A stretch of DNA of 64,000 bases from Agapetus fuscipes (GCA_951799405.1 OX637350.1:6123852-6187851), one strand, 5' to 3'; shown: positions 31,270 through 42,626, numbered from the stretch's first letter. Numbers and translations are program-made. The notes: a model not told the origin generated them from the letters alone.

Positions 31270-31500
31270 GAAAAAGCGGGCGTGTGTGTGGAGTAGGCGG
31301 GCCGCTCTTCCCGGCCCTTTCCCGCCCACCGAGAGTTAGGGCGGATTAAAAAGTTTAACAATTAATTTGGGCGGCCGATGAACAGTTTTTTTATTTGCGG
31401 CTATATATAAAGCCACTCTTGTTGGCAAATTCCCGGTATCGTTTGATCTCTTTTGCCCGCACGAAATGAAATCCTAACAGGGGGCTGTGATGCTCCGTAT
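31270..31500. promoter_or_regulatory. GC-box-rich patch with TATA-like word
   Basis: GAGTAGGCGGGCCGC, CCCGCCCACCGAG, AGGGCGG and GGGCGGCCGATG occur within 110 bp. GGCTATATATAAAGCC, a palindromic word with a TATA core, follows at about 31,400. The combination resembles a core promoter, but no transcript or ORF follows on either strand, so it may be an enhancer-type element or a decayed element. Confidence 0.3.
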
Positions 31501-31830
31501 GAAAGTACTTAATTTAATATTGAAGTAAGCAAAATGCTCGCGGTAGAATAAATATTTTTTTTGAGAATGATGAAAAAGTAGCATTAGTTTTCAAATGTAC
31601 TCTTTCTTTTAAAAAATACATAATACTAGAATAAAATTTTTAGAGGTGATATCAGATTGTTTTTGTTGTTAAAAAAAAAGTACAGTCTTGTATTCAAGTT
31701 TCGTTTACCTGAAGAACGTTTAAAGATTGGAAGCGTTTTTAATTTTATATTAATTAAAAATATTGAAAAGAAAATAAGTGTTTGAAAAAAGAAAACTTTT
31801 TGGTATTTTTATAAATATTTACATTTATAT
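31501..31830. other. AT-rich sequence, nothing recognised
   Basis: No feature seen. Confidence 0.5.
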
Positions 31831-32185
31831 TGACTTTTCACCAAGTTAATACACAAAACATTAAAAATATAAATAGTGAATGGTTAACTTAAATCATACA
31901 AAGAAATTGGCAAATAATTATCGCTGTAATATCACCTTAAGTACCAGAGGAAATTCTGAGTGTAATTGCTCTAATATAAAGTAAGTGAAAATAAAACAGA
32001 TTTTTAATAACTAAATACAGATGACTTTTCACAGTGTTAATGCACCAACCATCAAAAATATTAAATGGTGAATGGTTAACTTGAATCATATTAAAAAAAT
32101 GGGCAAATAATGATCGGTGTAATATCCCCTTAAGTACCAGAGGTCATTCTCAGTGAAGTTGCTCTGATATAGTATGAATGAAATG
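31831..32185. repeat. Diverged tandem duplication, 191-bp period
   Basis: TGACTTTTCACCAAGTTAAT at 31,831 recurs as TGACTTTTCACAGTGTTAAT at 32,022. GTGAATGGTTAACTT, GGCAAATAAT, TAATATC, CCTTAAGTACCAGAGG and TTGCTCT(A/G)ATAT recur in the same order. The two units are roughly 80-85% alike by eye, so the duplication is old. No coding capacity. Confidence 0.85.
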
Positions 32186-32378
32186 CGTGGAAATATCAGT
32201 AGGGGAGAGGTTCGCATTACGAGGCGGTTCATGCGTCCTCCCGTACGTAGTGATTCATAGCGCGTACGCGCATCCCAAATAGAGAGTGCTTCTCCTTATT
32301 AGATATGAAAAATGAACGTAAAAACAAGGCAAGAGCATAAGCCCAATTCGACCGAATGTGATATTGGCCTTTTCTGAA
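32186..32378. other. Mixed sequence, nothing recognised
   Basis: Includes GGCGGTTCATGCGTCCTCCC and GCGCGTACGCGCA near 32,222-32,270; no assignment. Confidence 0.4.
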
Positions 32379-32522
32379 CTACAAGTATAAAACATTGCCT
32401 AAATCACAATTGAGTAAATCGAAAATTTATGGAATACACAATGGCACTCCTAGAGAGTGAATATGTTTTCATACATTTTTTTGGTTTACGCTGTTGAAGT
32501 GAGTTTACGCAATGCCATGTGC
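32379..32522. mobile_element. Palindromic MITE, family A, copy 8 (worn right end)
   Basis: ACAAGTATAAAACATTGCC on the left, TTGAGTAAATCG, and on the right TTTGGTTTACGCTGTTGAAG. The final TACTTGGGG has degraded. Confidence 0.7.
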
Positions 32523-33219
32523 GGAGATACGCCGGTAATGTATTGCGTACTCTGCAAAACACGCCCACGTACCTGGGGCGTCTTTCAAAACCTTAACGCC
32601 AAATGTAGATTCACTCACACATAAGTAATCATTCCATACAGGCAAAGAATGCTGAAATTTGTAATTAAAATGGGAATTGATAGTTCAAATTAAGTCATTG
32701 TTTTATGTATAATCTGTTTCTTATGTGTTAAAATATTGGAAAATAATGGCAAAGTCCGCATACGGATTGTATTCTGAAATGAATTTGCTTCTAACCAGCT
32801 CACGTACCTTCTGCCGCATACGAGTAAGCCAGAGCGAAAAAACGGATCAAAGGGTCATTTAAAAGTGTATAAACTGTATTTGGAGAGTGTGAATTTGCAG
32901 TTACTGCTCCTCCGGCCTAAAATCACCTGCACCATCAAGGAGGAGAGATAAACGACCAAAAGAGGACCAAAAAGTACAGAAAGATAACAATTTCATTCAT
33001 CATTCTGGCACGAGAACCCTTGGAGCGAGAATATCACAAACCGGTACTTCAAGCAAGTTATTGATTTATTATCGTCTTCACTGATTTAGGAATATTTAGA
33101 AAACAAAAATATTTTTAAGATTTCGGTTCCCAGATTGAACTCTCACAGAAAGCCTATTGTGTTGTGAAAAAAGAAATAAATGAACTTTCGTTTGGCGTCA
33201 ACGTTGCGAAAAGCGCTAC
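32523..33219. other. Mixed sequence, nothing recognised
   Basis: No repeat or coding signal recognised. Confidence 0.45.
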
Positions 33220-33292
33220 CTGGGGTATTGTGCGAGACGTGCGGCACACGTGTGCTAGTGTGCGGCATGTGCGGTGGTGTGCGGCACGTCAT
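33220..33292 (+). repeat. Short GTGCGGCA(C/T) repeat cluster
   Basis: GTGCGGCACACGTGTGC, GTGTGCGGCATGTGCGG and GTGTGCGGCACGTCATG give three GTGCGGCA units in about 55 bp plus palindromic CACGTG. It is either a micro-satellite-like array or a bHLH-site cluster. It lies inside an 81-codon open frame with no domain. Confidence 0.45.
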
Positions 33293-33589
33293 GATTGGGC
33301 GGTCCCTCGAGCAAATATTTGTATTCTGGTGCCGCGTGAGTTCGCAGGAGTTGTGCTAATTTACTGCCTCTCAGTACACAGTTCCAGGGCGGCTTACTGC
33401 GCCAACTAATGCCAGGGAATCGCATTAAACATTCTAAGATGTTTAAATTTTGAATTTAAGCTTCGGGGGGAAAAACGGCTCCTCGCCGCGACCCGATCCT
33501 TTACGAAGTTATCCACGTGAAAGCGAATCTAAAGTGCCAGATAAACCAAAAAGATAGGACGCACTTTCTCTCAGCGAACACTCTTCAGA
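33293..33589. other. Mixed sequence, nothing recognised
   Basis: No feature seen. Confidence 0.5.
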
Positions 33590-33726
33590 GCCCATAGTAT
33601 AAATTTTAACGTTTAAACTCTAGCAGACCAAAAATAAAAGGAACGAAAAACGCTCGATGGAGCAGCTATTTCCTTTTTTATACATTTTTTGCTTGATTTT
33701 CAAAGTATTTTATTATACTTGGAGTA
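33590..33726. mobile_element. Palindromic MITE, family A, copy 9 (diverged)
   Basis: CCATAGTATAAATTTTAACG, GTTTAAACTCTAGC, then TTTATACATTTTTTGC and TATTATACTTGGAGTA. The inner part of the right arm has lost the GAGTTTAAACG block. Confidence 0.7.
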
Positions 33727-34411
33727 TCGCGATAGGGTTCATGATTTATTTTTGGGCTTTTGTAAAATGTACGGTTTGATCCGGCCGTGTGTAAGAGAAA
33801 AAACGCGGAGTTTCCGATACATATATTATTAGGCTAACAATTTATCTGTTTAACTCTCTCGCTTACCTTAAATGGCACAACTTTGTGGAATGTTCCTTAA
33901 TATTTGATTCGGATAAATATAAAATGAACGTTCATAATGATTTGAGTTAATTATTCCTTTTCATATACTTAAATAAACATATTTAAAATTGAAATAACTA
34001 AAATATGAAATATTGATTATTGTAAGATCTAAAACATGTTTGCTTTTTTTTTTACGATAGAAGTAAAGAAAACAAATGTGCAAATTTTGTCATATTTTTT
34101 AAATGTGGTGTACAAGTGACAAAAACTCTAATACAATAATAATATGAAATTAAAATAATTTTTAAGTAAAAAAAATAAAACCTTTTCTTTTTAATAGGTA
34201 TCTAGTCCTGCTCATTATAAAATAAATTATTCACAGACATCATTTTTTTAAAGCTTATTTATTTACGTACTTAAAAATCACTTATCTCAATCGCGCAAAT
34301 TACGCAAAACTCTTAGAAAAGTAAGTTACGTGTAAAAGTTTAAATGTGTTATATTTGCAAGCGACAACTTTCCACCGAGATAATACGTTTATTAAGGTAA
34401 ACAGAAATACA
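33727..34411. other. AT-rich sequence, nothing recognised
   Basis: No feature seen. Confidence 0.5.
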
Positions 34412-34566
34412 GTAGCCCAAGTATAAAACTAAACATTTGAATTCAACCATAGCGTTTTCCTGAAATGTATAACAAACAAAATCAGTGACTCTAGTGACGG
34501 TTTTAGTTCCTGTATATATTTGGTGTTACGCTATTGTTGAGTTTAAATGTTTTATACTTTGAGTAT
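34412..34566. mobile_element. Palindromic MITE, family A, copy 10
   Basis: TAGCCCAAGTATAAAAC, CATAGCGTTTTCC, a CACT-like centre, GGTGTTACGCTATTGTTGAG and TTTTATACTTTGAGTA. TA on both sides; close to full length. Confidence 0.85.
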
Positions 34567-34832
34567 AGAGGCGCTTTTAGCACGGCCGTATACAAAACAC
34601 ACCCCCCAACGTACGCACACATTACCACCCTCAAATATTTGACTGCCGTCAAAAGCGAAATAACATTGTAAATAATAAATAAACTGTCAATGTTTGTTTA
34701 ATTAAAAGTTTGATTGTCTGACGCATTTCGCGCTATTTAATTCACCATCGTTTCAGACAATTCACCTTGCTCTACGCCCTTTTCATTTATTGTTATAACT
34801 AAATTTTGTACGTGAAAGTTTGTCGAGTGTTT
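34567..34832. other. AT-rich sequence, nothing recognised
   Basis: No feature seen. Confidence 0.5.
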
Positions 34833-35234
34833 CAAGTTTTGTATTCTTGAATGTCTTTGAACAACGGCAATGCAGAAAGTGTACGAGTAGTTGCTTTAAC
34901 ACATAAGTTTGTAATTAAATGTATGGTGTTTACTATGACACTTTTCAGCTGTTATTATACGACAATAACAATAAAATATCAAGTGCAAAAAACAGGGAAA
35001 CAGACTTTGTGTTTTATAGATTTCTATTTGATTCAAGTTTTGTATTCTTGAATGTCTTTGAACAACGGCAATGCAGAAAGTGTACGAGTAGTTGCTTTAA
35101 CACATAAGTTTGTAATTAAATGTATGGTGTTTACTGTGACACTTTTCAGCTGTTATTATACGACAGTAATAATAAATATCAAGTGCAAAAAACAGGGATA
35201 CATACATTATGTTTTTATGGATTTTTATTTGATT
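34833..35234. repeat. Recent tandem duplication, 201-bp period
   Basis: TCAAGTTTTGTATTCTTGAA and AACAACGGCAATGCAGAAAG recur exactly 201 bases apart, and the two units differ at only a few positions before about 35,180. The near identity marks this as far younger than the 31.8-kb duplication. The duplicated open frames (about 64-66 codons each) exist only because the DNA was duplicated and show no domain. Confidence 0.95.
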
Positions 35235-35539
35235 TTATTCAAATAATTAAACATAAAAGTAATCTTGATGATGATCAGAGGAACAAAAGCGTTCATATTA
35301 TTTTTTTAAATATAATTAATTAGTAAAAATAAACTGTGTAATGAGACAACAATAATAATGAATAAGAAAAGAAAAACAATAGCAACATTTCTTGCTTTCA
35401 TGTTTAGTACAATAAAAGTACTTTTTCTACTGAAGAATGAAAAAGTTTTTTTTTTAAATATGCAATATTTTTTAAGAGCGTATTATTTCTCTCGATGAAA
35501 GAGAACATAATTTGTTATTGTAACATTAAAAGCGATTTT
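35235..35539. other. AT-rich sequence, nothing recognised
   Basis: No feature seen. Confidence 0.5.
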
Positions 35540-35800
35540 CAAGCGCGAACTTTTTTCCGCCGATCGGCAAAGACAATATTGTGAAAAGTTATTTTGTTTG
35601 CGAAGTATTTAGAGGGTTGATTACTCGGAAATGGGTAAAAGTTTTCAAGGCGAAGTCTCGCACAATTATACCGGCAGGCCGCTATGAGTGACGTGGCATC
35701 CATCAATTTGTTGTAAAATAAATAAGTCGCAAAAAAAGGCGCTCCGCCCCAATCGACATGTGTTTGTGTAAGATTGGGCGGGGCTGGGTTATTTGTGCTA
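35540..35800. promoter_or_regulatory. GC-box-containing patch
   Basis: CCGCCGATCGGC (palindromic), GGCGCTCCGCCCC and TTGGGCGGGGCTGGG in AT-rich surroundings. The ATTGGGCGGGGC word combines a CCAAT-like and a GC box. No linked ORF identified. Confidence 0.25.
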
Positions 35801-36639
35801 ACGAAGCTAAAAGCAATGTCGTGTCAAAATATTCGTGGAAATTACAAGGTTCCATCTGCTTGGTGTGGATTGATGGGACGAACGAAGCGCTAGACTATTT
35901 TTATTATAATGATGATAATAATTACTCACTTTTAGTGTAATTCAGAGACAGAAAATGCATAGATCACAAGCTATCTACAGTAATTTTTCCATAAAAAAAA
36001 TGTTATCATCTTTTGATGAAATGTTTTTGAATATACTGTAACTCTTACTTTTCGACGTTCTTATAATGAATGACTTAGAAAGTGTCTCTGAGAAAATTAC
36101 ACCACTGTAAAATTGCCTAAAAAAATACTTCAACAATTTTTATTATATAATTGTATAGTAAATTATGTAAGAGCAAAGTTGTAGGTATTCTACCTGTAGT
36201 CATAGAAAGTAAATAAATAAATTAGTATCCTTTCAAAGTTCCAACTTTATCATTGCATCTTCGCAAATGGAGGTGTTGTGATTTTTAAAAGAAAATTAAC
36301 TCAACACTATTATCATTTTGATACAAGGATACATAATTTTTAATCATCATCTTTTTAAAATAAACGTCGCAAAACGTTTATGCAGCTTTATAGTAACAAT
36401 TTTTTTGCATGAGAAATATTGGCTTTCTAAAACAACGAACAAGCTTGTAAAAATCTCTTGATATATGAATTACACGAAAAAAAACGCTGTAGAATCAAAA
36501 ATTGCCTTAGCAGTGATTAATCAGAAAATTAGACAAATTATTTTTTCATTTGCATTATTTTGACAAAAGATTTTCAGTGATTAAATTCGTACATGTATAT
36601 TTTACTCATAATGAAACCAATTAAAAATAGATCCCTTGA
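35801..36639. other. AT-rich sequence, nothing recognised
   Basis: No feature seen. Confidence 0.5.
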
Positions 36640-36970
36640 ATTATGTCTCAAGTCTGAATATTATCCGCCACGTTGTAAGGTCGTATGCTAACCAGTCTAA
36701 AGGGCTTACCCGACCTATGTACCTAATATCGAAACATGTCATTGCGAAAGGAGAATAATTTATTTTGGGTTTTAGAAGGGCTTTATCGGAGTTCATGGGC
36801 CTTATTTTTAAGCAGTAGGCCCGTTCTATCCGCATGGTTTATTTAAAGGCTAATCTTCTGGACCCAGTTACAAATTACGAGGATTTCTGTTTATTGATGC
36901 CGATAGATTTAAAGCCAGAGGAGATCCCCGTCGTGAAATCCTGGGAAATCTCTTGGAATATTGCCTTCGA
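36640..36970. promoter_or_regulatory. Repeat-free balanced-composition block (possible CRE)
   Basis: A 330-bp island with no repeat-family match. It contains GGTTTATTTAAAGGC, TTGATGCCGATAG and a short internal mirror, GAAATCCTGGGAAATCTC. Bounded on both sides by A/T-run DNA. A 64-codon minus-strand open frame here has no domain. Regulatory status is inferred. Confidence 0.3.
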
Positions 36971-37749
36971 ACCCTATTGATTCATTAAACTAAATTATTT
37001 GGTTTATTATCAAATCAGTTAGAAAGCATTTTCTACTTGGATTTAACATTACGTTAGTTCTTATTTGTCTTATCTTCAACAAAGGTAATTTAACATGAAC
37101 ATTGTTTATATATGTACTCAACCTATATGTCTTATGAAAGCTAGAAATAGATTTTAAAAATATCAAGAATAACTTTCACAATATAGTGTTTTACGTTTTT
37201 TTCTTGGCTCAAATTGTGTAGAATGTCATTCCAAAGACAATTTTATTCAAAAGTCTAAATCTCAATCTAAGCTGCAAAAATATGTATCATATATGAAGTA
37301 TAGTGTATATAGAAATATGTATCATATATAAATATTTTATCATTCCTTTTACAACTATTTTCACCAAGCTTACATTTACGCCACATCGATTGCGTTTATT
37401 TTTAGATTCTCTTGAAGAAATCGCTACCACAACGATGATGATAAATACAAAAAAAACCGCTCATTTTTTCACATTCTTTATAAAATTATGTCAAAATACC
37501 AAACAAAAAGGAGAAACGCGAAGAAAAGATGGATTTGCCGCGGATGGGTTTTATTTTTCTCGGTCCATTTCATAAAGCCCTCTCTTTAAGTGTGTCTATA
37601 AGGGCTCATCACTCACGTATCTCCTGTGAGGTGAGGGGCGTTTGGGTAAAGAGTTTGCGGACACGGAACAGATCATGTCCGAAAAATGAAACAGCTTAGC
37701 TAGCGAGGCGGGGGGCGGTTGAAAAAGGTGGCCTCTTCTTAAACCATTC
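36971..37749. other. AT-rich sequence with a possible LINE tail remnant
   Basis: AATCTAAGCTGCAAAAATAT at about 37,263 resembles the extreme 3' end of LINE family B on the minus strand, but nothing of the rest of the UTR follows. Otherwise no feature. Confidence 0.4.
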
Positions 37750-37890
37750 TATACCTACGTTTAAACTCAACCAAAACGTTAAAAATGTATCAAAACTCAA
37801 ACGCTCACTAAAGGTTTTGTTTTAATTTTTATACATTTTCGATGAGACGCTATGGTTGAGTTTAAACGTAAAAGTCTTATACTTGAAGTA
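37750..37890. mobile_element. Palindromic MITE, family A, copy 11
   Basis: ACCTACGTTTAAACTCAACC, AAAATGTATCAAAACTC, then TTTTTATACATTTTCG, GACGCTATGGTTGAGTTTAA and TTATACTTGAAGTA. The left outer end is shortened. Confidence 0.85.
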
Positions 37891-38369
37891 TTGGGTACAA
37901 CATTCCACAAGGGGCAATGCTTAGACCGATGCCTGACAAAGAACATTTTTGAAAGCAAAATTATTATTTTTCCGATTTCTATATTTTATAATAGAAGCAT
38001 CGGTACGATATTATTAGTAAAAAAAGATGAAAACTTTTTTTAAAAACTTATAAAAACTGAATGGATTCCTATTTCGTAAACTGTTTTGCAATAACTCAAA
38101 TTTTCTTGTAAAATTAGTAAGTGAAAGAAATAAAGCCATTTTCTTCAAAACGAAGTTTTTTATTTATTTTTTATTTTTCTACAGCTTGAATATCAGACAA
38201 GTTGTATTTTCACAAAAAAAAAAAAAACCTTCACAACGTCCAATCCAATCATTTCATCATATTTCTTCGTGACAACACATAATCAAGTGCAAGTATATGA
38301 AACTGATTGATCTCAACTGAGTGCGATACTTGCGAGTATCAGGCAGTGATCCCCGCCTAGGTCTCCTCA
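37891..38369. other. AT-rich sequence, nothing recognised
   Basis: Includes TTGTATTTTCACA at about 38,200, a word shared with family D, and a 14-base A run. Confidence 0.45.
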
Positions 38370-38530
38370 CAATAATTTGTAGGCGGGGCGGATGGCAGTC
38401 GCCTGTCGGTCTGACACGGCGATGATGAATGTGTGGGGGCGGGGGCGGCTTCATTAGCCGCCCATGGCATCTGACCCGCCCACGGACAAGCCGCCCAACG
38501 CTCGGCCACATAAATCCGCCGCCCTACCTT
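38370..38530. promoter_or_regulatory. GC-box-rich patch (possible CRE)
   Basis: TAGGCGGGGCGGATGG, GGGGGCGGGGGCGGC, TAGCCGCCCATGG, GACCCGCCCACGG, AGCCGCCCAACG: at least five GC-box words in 140 bp on both strands. It is similar in character to 0.38-0.56 and 31.3 kb, although not the same sequence. An 84-codon minus-strand frame is Arg/Pro-rich shadow. Confidence 0.3.
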
Positions 38531-38832
38531 GTCTTGACCAACACTTTTTTTTTTGTGCTATACAGTTAAGATTGGCGATCATCGTAGCTATTTCGTGAAG
38601 TAGTTCTGTACGAAAGACAGATTTTGTGCTTCTGCTAAACCACTGTGGAGCTCGTCTCCACTCAATTTTTTCTCTAAATTATAATTCAAATTCAGAATTT
38701 GTAAAGCGCCTTTTCATGATACTGGATCACCCCAAAGGCGCTGGCTCATACAAACGTGAGAAGAGGTGAGTTTTGAGTGCTTTTCTTCAAAAAAAATCTT
38801 CCATGCCGTTGGAGCAGCCATCTTGAAGGCTC
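38531..38832. other. Mixed sequence, nothing recognised
   Basis: Ends in AAGGCTCTAATCTAATC, the tail of the next LINE copy. Confidence 0.45.
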
Positions 38833-39165
38833 TAATCTAATCTAAGCTGCAAATATAAATATAATTTAAGATTTATATTAAATGTATTCCCACAAGCAGA
38901 CATGTATAATTTCGCGCTAACACATGCCGCATGTGGACCTTCAATACAAAAACCCAATCTCAAATGAACATAAGCCCTGCAACTCTTGCCGTCCTTCCCT
39001 GTAACAGGGGTGACATTGGCAAAGTGAACCATTTTTACAGCATGGGTGGTCAGCCGCATATCAACCTATAAGTCAAGGAACATACACGACAAATTACATT
39101 TTTAAAAATCAACAATAATGGAATATATAGACATCAAAACTAAAAACAACACAGATTCCAATTCC
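38833..39165 (-). mobile_element. LINE family B 3' end
   Basis: Minus strand. The tail CTAATCTAATCTAAGCTGCA is followed by the full 3' UTR to ACCTATAAGTCAAGGAACAT. It continues upstream in element sense past the usual boundary into sequence matching the region before the UTR in the 24.9-kb copy (GTAATTTGTCGTGTATGTTC, TTTGATGTCTATATATTCC). No certain coding remnant. Confidence 0.8.
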
Positions 39166-39585
39166 AAAGGCTCGCTCTCCAAAAACAGTCTTCTTTTCTC
39201 TTGTATGAAACTCCAGACGACTGTTGCACGATGCGGCTGACCGTTGCGTTGTTGTCCGATTGTTTGCAGTCGCTAGTGATGTATGATGAGTATGATAGTT
39301 TTCCTGTATAATGAGACGTAGGAGTGACCTCGTCTTATTTCTCATTATGTGATATTTGCCATTTGATGGACATCAAAAGTTCAGCCTTGGTATTCATACA
39401 GGAAAGAACATTGGCATTTGTATTTCTCGATTCATCCAGATTTTTTTTAGTATCCCCAAATTTCCCAGGCAGTGACTTTATGCTAGAGTCACTGTATAAA
39501 TGTCCAACCTTCCATGTCGCATTGGAAATATGTTACATCTCACAATACGCAGACGTAGCTTCAGTTTCAGGTTTCTGTAAGTCAA
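39166..39585. other. Mixed sequence, nothing recognised
   Basis: Possibly further LINE sequence at its start, since the copy's 5' limit is unclear. Open frames of 78 and 91 codons lack domains. Confidence 0.35.
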
Positions 39586-39724
39586 TACTCCGAGTATAAA
39601 CTATACGTTCAAATTCAATCAACACCTTCAACATTTTTTTTCTTGAAAGTGAAACAGCGTCTTTAGTGAAAGTTTCAGTTTTCATATATTTTAGTTTGAA
39701 CGTAATGCTTGTGTACGCGAGAGT
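39586..39724. mobile_element. Palindromic MITE, family A, copy 12 (diverged)
   Basis: TACTCCGAGTATAAACTATA, CGTTCAAATTCAATC, then TTTCAGTTTTCATATATTTT and GTTTGAACGTAATGC. The right end is worn. Confidence 0.65.
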
Positions 39725-42016
39725 CAGGTTGATCTTGTCCAATTTTTATGAAGACGCCTCGATAAAAGTGTGCCACGGACGTTTGTGTAAATATAATGGA
39801 CGGAGTTTCATGTACGCCCTAGGACATGACTGGTAAATTTTTCAAGATTTCTAGCGAGTTTTGTAAGTTAGCTCTTGTGTCCTCTACTTGCCGGTTTCTC
39901 TTCTCATCCGTTACATTTACAAGCTAGGTGCTATTTTCTATCCATAGCAGGAAAAACATTGATTTTATTATGTGGCTTAGTCCTTTTTATTTCTTTCGAT
40001 CCAAGATTTTTTTTGTAGAAATTTATTGTTTTGTTTGCAAAAATATCAAATAAAAAACACTAAAAAATGTAAAACTATTGAACAGTCGAAAATCAAATAT
40101 TTCATCTCCTCAATTTAATGATTTTTCCAATTCATAAATTGATAGTCAATATCCGACTTTGTAGCATCAGTTCAACTTTGATTACCGTGCAACAATGGTA
40201 TCTTATGGAGAAAATTATTTTGATGCTAACAAAACGTCTAGAAAAAAGATATTTTCTAGTCTAAAATAATTATTTTTTAATTCTTTTGGTCAACATAAAA
40301 GAAACCATGTTTTTGTTTCAATACTAACATTGTTAAACAGAAAATTCTGTTTTTTTTTCAAAAAATTATGTTTGTTTCTTTCAAATCTGAGCAAGACGTG
40401 TTTTCTTGAATAATAACAAAAGTTGTAATGAGGTATACAATCCTCCAAGACGGCCAACAATCCATTTACTGTTCATGGGGGAGTCGTAAACTTGCCATTA
40501 AATGTACTTCAAATTTCATCATGTAAATCGGGATACGTTTCCTCGGACACTTTTCCTTTTCAAACGCAACTCGAAAAGCTGAAATTTATGAACCGAATCT
40601 GAAGTTAAATTAAAAGAAAATTTAAAGCGTCCTTGTTCAATTTAAAGATAAACTTTTGGGAGAGTAAAAAAAAAACAGTGGTCGGGTAGAGTACCCGCAG
40701 GAAGTATCACATCGAGAAGACGTAATGGGAAAACGTAGAAAAAAAAACACATTAAAACCTAGTGTTCGCAAGTGGGTGTTATAAATTTGAAAACTCGAAT
40801 TCGGTGCCGCGTTATCTACGAGTCCAATCTTATTTAATAGGTACCTATTACGTTTACTTTTATTTTAATGTTACCCCGTACGTTTTTTTCCAACACACAA
40901 AAAAAACTGAAATGACTTTTTTTCATTTACGAAATCGTAAATTACGATGGAATTGGAATAGAGTTTCCATTTTTTTGGTGAGAAAAATTCACAGGTATAT
41001 GTAACCGTGGCCAAAAAAAAAATAAGATTTGTCCTAAGCATCTATGTATATCGCGTGTCGTAAACATTGTAGACTGAATGGTTTCAAAAGTGTTCATCAG
41101 ATTTTTTTTGTACAAACTTTTTACTTCTTTTCCTGTTGATTATGAAAGCCACAACAGATCTATTTTTAGCTACTTAAGATTCTGCTAGAACACTGTATGG
41201 TTGCATTGGTTTTTTGTAAGTATCTACGCGCCTAGTATCGTAGCATCCCCTCAAGAAAAAGCTATTGGAAAACTTTTACCACACAAATAAAAACATAATA
41301 TATCAGACGAGGCCTTGTGAGTTGTTTCTGTAAGTGAACCCGAATCATTTATTTACGGTTCATCTTATGACGATGAAATGAAGAAAGCGGAAGATACGAG
41401 TATTATTGATGTTGTGAATGAAAGAAGAAAAAAAAAACAGTTGCATACTAAGGTTCAAGTCGTTCCCTTGATTATATAACTGAATGTTGTCAAAAATTAA
41501 TATTATTTGAGTGAAAAGGTCAAATGACAACAAAGAAAACAATTAAGACTGCGAGAAACTACAAAACAAATGCAAATGGGTTCCGCGACTTATATACAAA
41601 AAATGTGTAAAATGTTCACAATTTACGAGTTGTGTAAACTGATGCGCTTAAAGTACATATGGAAACCTTTACTTAAAAATTGGTTTTCGAAATATGAACA
41701 TTTTATAGTAGCGTTCTTGCAATGAAACTCGGTGGGTTATAGAAAACATCGATAAAACGGTGAAGAAAATCAAACTCTCGGAGGGAAGGCGAGGGGAAAC
41801 AAAGATAAATAATCGCATTGGAGGCATCTAAGCACTGTCAAAATGTTACTGTCATAACTCGCTTCCCCTTTTGCTTGCTGGCGGCGTCTGAACGTACACA
41901 AGTTGAAACTAGACAGAAATTTTTCTATGGAAAAAATGTAATAAAATACTGCATTGTAGAGATTTGTACAACCAAAAGAGTATAATTTTCTGTGGAAATT
42001 GCAATCTGTGGACTTA
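39725..42016. other. AT-rich sequence, nothing recognised
   Basis: More than 2 kb of mostly A/T-run DNA with short less AT-rich pieces near 39,760-39,920 and 41,740-41,900. No repeat-family match, no RNA gene, and the open frames are 60-80 codons without domains. Confidence 0.45.
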
Positions 42017-42245
42017 ATGGTTGGTATGAGGCTGACAACCTATGCTGTAAAAAATGGTTTACTTTACCAATGTCCTGTGCCAGCTCCTGTTACAGGGAAT
42101 GACGGAAAAGATGCTGGGCTTACGTTAAATTGAGGTTTGTTTTTTTAATTGTTAGTGTAGATAATCCATTTGTAAGCAAGCACTTACACGTGTCTGTTTG
42201 TGGGTATTCATTTAATATGAACTTAACATTAATGTCAAAAATGAT
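42017..42245 (+). mobile_element. LINE family B 3' UTR element (diverged)
   Basis: It starts GGTTGGTATGAGGCTGAC and has an altered CCAGCTCCTGTTACAGGGAA hairpin. It ends near TTCATTTAATATGAACTTAA without the TTAGA tail. An older copy by divergence. Confidence 0.75.
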
Positions 42246-42416
42246 AAGGGCATAATAATTGCAGTTGTAAAAAACATGAATAATTATCATTCGGGTAAAA
42301 ATAATAAAAATACTTAAATATTGCGCGACAAATTTATAAATTAAGAAATATTTTCCAAAAATAAAAAATGATGAAAGAAATAAAAAACTCCTGGTAACGA
42401 TTCATTAAAAAAGTAT
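42246..42416. other. AT-rich sequence, nothing recognised
   Basis: No feature seen. Confidence 0.5.
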
Positions 42417-42626
42417 TAGTTAGGTTTAAGTTAGAATTACGGTCGTTTGACATTTTGACAATTATATTTTTTTGTTTTTTAAAACTGAACAATTTTGAAA
42501 CTTAATTTAAATCGGATATTTAACGAACCGTTCGGTGAGAACTTACATTATTCTCTACGTTTCGTCAGCGACGTAGCCGACGTCTTTAGGAGAACATCCT
42601 CTCTGTACGGCGACTGAGGATGAACT
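42417..42626 (+). repeat. Dispersed repeat family C
   Basis: TAGAATTACGGTCGTTTGAC, ATCGGATATTTAACGAACCG, ACATTATTCTCTACGTTTCG, GACGTCTTTAGGAGAACATC and GTACGGCGACTGAGGATGAA appear in the same order (reversed strand) as at 53.6-53.76 kb. About 200 bp; non-coding; mechanism unknown. Confidence 0.7.

Noticed and set aside
34851..35323. Pair of similar small open frames (MSLNNGNAESVRVV start), looks like tandem genes
   Set aside because: Explained wholly by the 201-bp DNA duplication; no codon signature, no domain, and overlapping second frames are open too.
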